A DNA stretch of 16,994 nt, from contig CALFSF010000351.1 of NCBI GenBank assembly GCA_937917025.1, positions 1 through 16,994 on the forward strand, written 5' to 3'. Under the pieces are notes generated by a model, which did no database searches, was not told where the DNA came from, and saw nothing but the letters and a program-made list of their open reading frames with translations. The position numbers were made by a program, and so were the translations under genes. This DNA comes from an uncultured Paraburkholderia sp. Lineage in GTDB: Bacteria; Pseudomonadota; Gammaproteobacteria; Burkholderiales; Burkholderiaceae. Shown piece by piece: positions 13,883 to 16,994 of this stretch (the first letter of the stretch is position 1; each line of letters opens with the position of its first letter).

Positions 13883-14539
13883 GTGAGCGCCCGTTACCCC
13901 AACCCCGTCGAAGACAACACCGCGCCCTGCCCGGACTACCCGCCCGCGCTCGGCGAATCGCGGCTGCTGACCGACGCGGAACTCGCGGCTTCGCTGGAAT
14001 GCACGCTGCGCACGTGGGACCACAAGAGCGACCTGTGGCTCTTCGGTTACGGCTCGCTGATCTGGAATCCCGGCCTGCCGACCATCGAAGCCACGCGCTC
14101 GAAGGTACACGGCTATCACCGCGGCCTCTATCTGTGGTCGCGCGTGAACCGCGGCACGCCGGAACAGCCGGGCCTCGTTCTCGCGCTCGATCGCGGCGGC
14201 TCATGCACCGGCATCGCGTTCCGGCTCGCCGCCGAAGGTGCGATGCCGCATCTCGAAGCGCTCTGGCGACGCGAAATGGCGATGGGCTCCTACCGGCCGG
14301 CATGGCTGCCGTGCGTGCTCGCCAACGGCCGCCGCGTCGCGGCGCTCGCCTTCGTCATGCGTCGCGACGTGTCGAGCTATACCGGCAAGCTGCGCGACGA
14401 CACCGTGCGCACCGTGCTCGGCTGCGCCTGCGGCCGCTACGGCACGACGCTCGACTATGTGAGCCGCACCGTCGCCGCGCTGCGCGAGAGCGGCATGCCC
14501 GATCGTGCGCTCGAGGCGCTCCTCGCCCGCTGCCAGTAA
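13883..14539 (+). CDS. ChaC-family gamma-glutamylcyclotransferase
   Basis: ChaC proteins cleave glutathione to 5-oxoproline and cysteinylglycine in the cytoplasm. The 218 residues contain the substrate-loop signature FGYGSLIWNPG (54-64, with Y56-G-S-L). The likely catalytic glutamate is E131 in WRREMAMGSYRPAWLP, aligned by context with the conserved RE of ChaC proteins. The C-terminal CGRYGTTLDYVSRTVAALRE is typical of the bacterial branch. The first 45 residues form a family-variable extension. The start is GTG at 13883 with a poor ribosome binding site (CCGGA). It lies 16 bp after ybeY, so it is probably co-transcribed. E. coli lacks a gene at this place in its ybeZ-ybeY-ybeX-lnt row. The activity is assigned by family and not otherwise visible. 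Confidence 0.9.
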   Translation: MSARYPNPVEDNTAPCPDYPPALGESRLLTDAELAASLECTLRTWDHKSDLWLFGYGSLIWNPGLPTIEATRSKVHGYHRGLYLWSRVNRGTPEQPGLVLALDRGGSCTGIAFRLAAEGAMPHLEALWRREMAMGSYRPAWLPCVLANGRRVAALAFVMRRDVSSYTGKLRDDTVRTVLGCACGRYGTTLDYVSRTVAALRESGMPDRALEALLARCQ

Positions 14540-14788
14540 CCGGCCGCCGGCCAGCGGCGAAATGCCCGCCACCAACCCGAACTACCCGTATTTCCGGCGA
14601 AAAATCCCGCCTCGCGGTTTCCGCGCGACGCATGAACCACGCCTCGCACGACCCGCGTCACCGTCTTCGGGCATCCGGGACCGTGGGCTGGCCATCCGGC
14701 CAGGTGCGGCCGGACACGGAGCCGCCATGTGCGTGGTGTATCCTTGATGCTCTGCCATCACGCGCCCAGCGTTGCCGGGCGCACCATC
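14540..14788. other. 249-bp gap before corC with hairpins
   Basis: No gene is supported. A perfect 7-bp stem with a six-base loop, TCCGGCC-AGGTGC-GGCCGGA, is at 14695-14714. A weaker hairpin GCCGC-N6-GCGGC lies at 14543-14558, just after the ChaC stop. Neither is followed by a T-run. The gap is long for this row of closely spaced genes, so a separate promoter for corC-lnt is likely; TATCCT near 14740 is a weak -10 candidate. Confidence 0.4.
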
Positions 14789-15682
14789 ATGAACGACACG
14801 TATCCCAGTCGACGCCATACCGACAAACCGCCAGAAAAGCGCTCGCTCCTCGAGCGGCTGACCGACTTCATCTCGCCCGAGCCCGACTCCCGCGGCGAAC
14901 TTCTCGAAATCCTGCAGGACGCGCACGAACGCAATCTGATCGATGCCGATTCGCTGTCGATGATCGAAGGCGTGTTCCAGGTGTCCGAACTCAGCGCGCG
15001 CGACATCATGATCCCGCGCGCCCAGATGGACGCGGTCAACATCGCGGAAACCCCTGAAGAATTCATGCCGTACGTGCTGGAGAAGGCGCACTCGCGCTAT
15101 CCGGTGTACGACGGCAACCGCGACAACATCATCGGCGTGCTGCTCGCGAAAGACCTGTTGCGCTACTACGCGGAAGAAGAGTTCGACGTGCGCGGCATGC
15201 TGCGCCCGGCCGTGTTCATCCCGGAATCGAAGCGCCTGAACGTGCTGCTGCACGACTTCCGCGTGAACCGCAATCACATCGCGATCGTCGTCGACGAATA
15301 CGGCGGCGTCGCGGGTCTCATCACGATTGAAGACGTGCTGGAACAGATCGTCGGCGACATCGAGGACGAATACGATTTCGACGAGGAAAGCGGCAACATC
15401 ATCGCCTCGCCCGACGGACGTTTCCGCGTGCGGGCGCTGACCGGCATCGAGCAGTTCAACGAGGCGTTCAACACGCACTATTCCGACGAAGAAGTCGACA
15501 CGATCGGCGGGCTGGTCACGCATCACTTCGGGCGGGTGCCGCACCGTGGCGAAAAGGTCCGCCTCGACGACCTGATCTTCGAGATCCTGCGCGGCGATGC
15601 GCGGCAGATTCACATGCTGCTGGTGCGCCGCGACCCGATGGCCGGACAGCGCGAGCGCGACGCACAGCACGTCCAGACCTGA
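14789..15682 (+). CDS. corC: CorC/HlyC-family CBS-domain protein (YbeX)
   Basis: This is a 297-residue cytoplasmic member of the CorC/HlyC family, linked in enterics to magnesium/cobalt efflux and more recently to ribosome and rRNA metabolism. An N-terminal helical part contains ELLEILQDAHERNLID. A pair of CBS domains lies at about 75-190 (RDIMIPRAQMDAV, then HIAIVVDEYGGVAGLITIEDVLEQIVGDIEDEYD). The CorC_HlyC C-terminal domain lies at about 205-285 (DGRFRVRALTGIEQFNE, DTIGGLVTHHFGRVPHRGE). No transmembrane segment is present, unlike larger members of the family. The start at 14789 is chosen because the protein then begins at the family's usual MND; the upstream ribosome binding site is poor. 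lnt begins 53 bp later, as in E. coli ybeX-lnt. Confidence 0.95.
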   Translation: MNDTYPSRRHTDKPPEKRSLLERLTDFISPEPDSRGELLEILQDAHERNLIDADSLSMIEGVFQVSELSARDIMIPRAQMDAVNIAETPEEFMPYVLEKAHSRYPVYDGNRDNIIGVLLAKDLLRYYAEEEFDVRGMLRPAVFIPESKRLNVLLHDFRVNRNHIAIVVDEYGGVAGLITIEDVLEQIVGDIEDEYDFDEESGNIIASPDGRFRVRALTGIEQFNEAFNTHYSDEEVDTIGGLVTHHFGRVPHRGEKVRLDDLIFEILRGDARQIHMLLVRRDPMAGQRERDAQHVQT

Positions 15683-15735
15683 TTTTCGCCGACGTATCCC
15701 GTCTTTCCTTCACCTTTACCGCCGACCGCGTAACG

Positions 15736-16994
15736 ATGGCCGACCCGATCCTTTCCCGTCTGCGCCGTGGCGTGACGTCCACCACCGCGGAAGCGGGCGG
15801 CCGCGCGCTGCCGCGCTGGCATTACCTCGTTGCGCTCGTTGCGGGCGCGGCGAACACCCTCTCCTTCGCGCCGACGCCGCATGGCGGCTGGCTCGAACTC
15901 GCGCTCTTCGTGTTCCTGTTCGCGTGGCTCACGCGCGCGACCGGCTGGAAAAGCGCGGCGCTGACGGGTGGCGCGTTCGGCTTCGGCAATTTCGTGACCG
16001 GCGTGTGGTGGCTCTACGTCAGCATGCACTTCTACGGCGGCATGGCCGCGCCGCTCGCGGGTACGGCGCTCGTGCTGTTTTCGCTCTATCTCGCGCTGTA
16101 TCCGGCGCTGGCCGCGGGCATCTGGTCGTTTTGCGCCGGACACGCGAGTAACGGCCGGCTCGGCGACAAACCGTTTTCACCGACATGGCACGGCGCGTTC
16201 GCGTTCGCGAGCGCGTGGGCGATCGGCGAATGGGCCCGCGGCACCGTGTTCACTGGCTTTCCGTGGCTCGCGAGCGGCTATGCGCAGGTCGACGGCCCGC
16301 TCGCCGGCTTCGCGCCCGTGGCGGGCGTGTACGGCGTCGGCTGGGTGCTGGCGCTCGTGGCCGCGCTGATCGTGCAGGCGGCGACACGGTCGCGCGAAAC
16401 CACGGGCGTCGTGACGCGAACCGGTAACGCACGCGTTGTCCGCACGCTCACGCCGGCTGTCGTCGCGCTCGGCCTGCTCGCGGCGGGCATGATGCTGCCC
16501 TGGGTCCAATGGACGGTGCCGTCCGGCGCACCGCTTTCGGTGCGGCTGCTCCAGGGCAACGTGAAGCAGGAAATGAAGTTCGAGGAATCCGGCGTAATGG
16601 CCGCGATCAACGAATTCCAGCAGATGATCACCGCGAAGCCGGCCGATCTGATCATCACGCCGGAAACCGCGATTCCGGTGCTGGCCCAGCAGGTTCCGCA
16701 ACCGTTCGCCACCGCCGTGCGCCAGTTCGCCGACTCGACGGATTCGTCGATCGTGTTCGGCGCGATCGGCGGCACGATCACGCCGGAAGGCCAGGTCGTC
16801 GACTATACGAACAGCCTGTTCGGCATCACGCCGGGTTCGCGCGACGTGTACCGCTACGACAAGCATCATCTCGTGCCGTTCGGCGAATTCGTGCCGTGGG
16901 GCTTTCGCTGGTTCGTCAATCTGATGAACATACCGCTCGGCGATTTCGCGCGTGGCGATCCGGTGCAAAAGCCGTTCATGGTTCACAACCAGCC
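15736..16994 (+). CDS. lnt: Apolipoprotein N-acyltransferase Lnt (3' end outside window)
   Basis: Lnt transfers an acyl chain from phospholipid to the N-terminal cysteine of lipoproteins, the last step of their maturation in the inner membrane. The first 419 codons are present and the frame is open to the window edge; the family is usually about 510-570 residues. Several hydrophobic segments lie in residues 30-255 (for example YLVALVAGAANTLSFAPTPH and FGFGNFVTGVWWLYVSMH). The nitrilase-like periplasmic domain begins near 268. Catalytic residues visible are E310 in ITPETAIP and K376 in YDKHHLVPFGEFVP; the catalytic cysteine lies beyond the edge. The start is ATG 15736 with a weak ribosome binding site. 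It could act on the lipoproteins encoded elsewhere in this window. Confidence 0.96.
   Translation, partial: MADPILSRLRRGVTSTTAEAGGRALPRWHYLVALVAGAANTLSFAPTPHGGWLELALFVFLFAWLTRATGWKSAALTGGAFGFGNFVTGVWWLYVSMHFYGGMAAPLAGTALVLFSLYLALYPALAAGIWSFCAGHASNGRLGDKPFSPTWHGAFAFASAWAIGEWARGTVFTGFPWLASGYAQVDGPLAGFAPVAGVYGVGWVLALVAALIVQAATRSRETTGVVTRTGNARVVRTLTPAVVALGLLAAGMMLPWVQWTVPSGAPLSVRLLQGNVKQEMKFEESGVMAAINEFQQMITAKPADLIITPETAIPVLAQQVPQPFATAVRQFADSTDSSIVFGAIGGTITPEGQVVDYTNSLFGITPGSRDVYRYDKHHLVPFGEFVPWGFRWFVNLMNIPLGDFARGDPVQKPFMVHNQ

Noticed and set aside
14582..15670. 362-codon minus-strand open frame opposite corC
   Set aside because: It is an antisense shadow of a clearly conserved CBS-domain gene with no recognisable motif.
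16177..16986. 269-codon minus-strand open frame opposite lnt
   Set aside because: It is an antisense shadow of lnt, rich in R and H. The Lnt catalytic motifs are on the plus strand.

Overview
The window looks like chromosomal DNA of a Burkholderia-group betaproteobacterium (Burkholderia, Paraburkholderia or Caballeronia). It is GC-rich, codons usually end in G or C, and the order miaB-ybeZ-ybeY-(chaC-like)-corC-lnt fits that group. The genus is inferred from protein character and gene order; no search was run.

Left part (1-4860): a small lipoprotein gene on the minus strand is divergent from the glycerol catabolic pair glpD and glpK. The shared upstream region holds two abutting 20-bp GlpR-type operator-like sequences. 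No glpR or glpF is present in the window. A HAD-superfamily phosphatase gene follows and converges with ribB across a region rich in inverted repeats.

Riboflavin part (4860-5892): ribB on the minus strand has a long leader carrying a clear FMN riboswitch. A 7-bp inverted repeat brackets the ribB ribosome binding site and is a plausible off-state helix. Upstream of it, also on the minus strand, lies an XRE-cupin regulator.

Accessory-looking patch (about 6700-8510): this stretch is visibly richer in A and T, with small, weakly coding or broken reading frames. It holds an unrecognised reading frame interrupted by TGA, a C-terminally short copy of a small lipoprotein family, an unrecognised 89-residue protein, and a full-length member of the same lipoprotein family on the opposite strand. 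It looks like a degraded insertion or a variable spot between conserved genes.

Right part (8512-16994): a YdhP/AraJ-like MFS efflux gene is divergent from a LysR regulator, with a good LysR-type dyad between them. Next comes the conserved cluster miaB (tRNA thiomethylation), ybeZ (PhoH-like ATPase), ybeY (rRNA endonuclease), a ChaC-type gamma-glutamylcyclotransferase, corC and lnt. The lnt gene runs off the right edge. The ybeZ-ybeY-corC-lnt order matches ybeZ-ybeY-ybeX-lnt of E. coli, with the ChaC-type gene added.

I found no convincing new defence, mobile or biosynthetic system. The items most worth a second look are the 6.7-8.5 kb patch, the ribB leader switch, the tandem glp operators, and a GlpK that seems to lack the known allosteric inhibitor sites.
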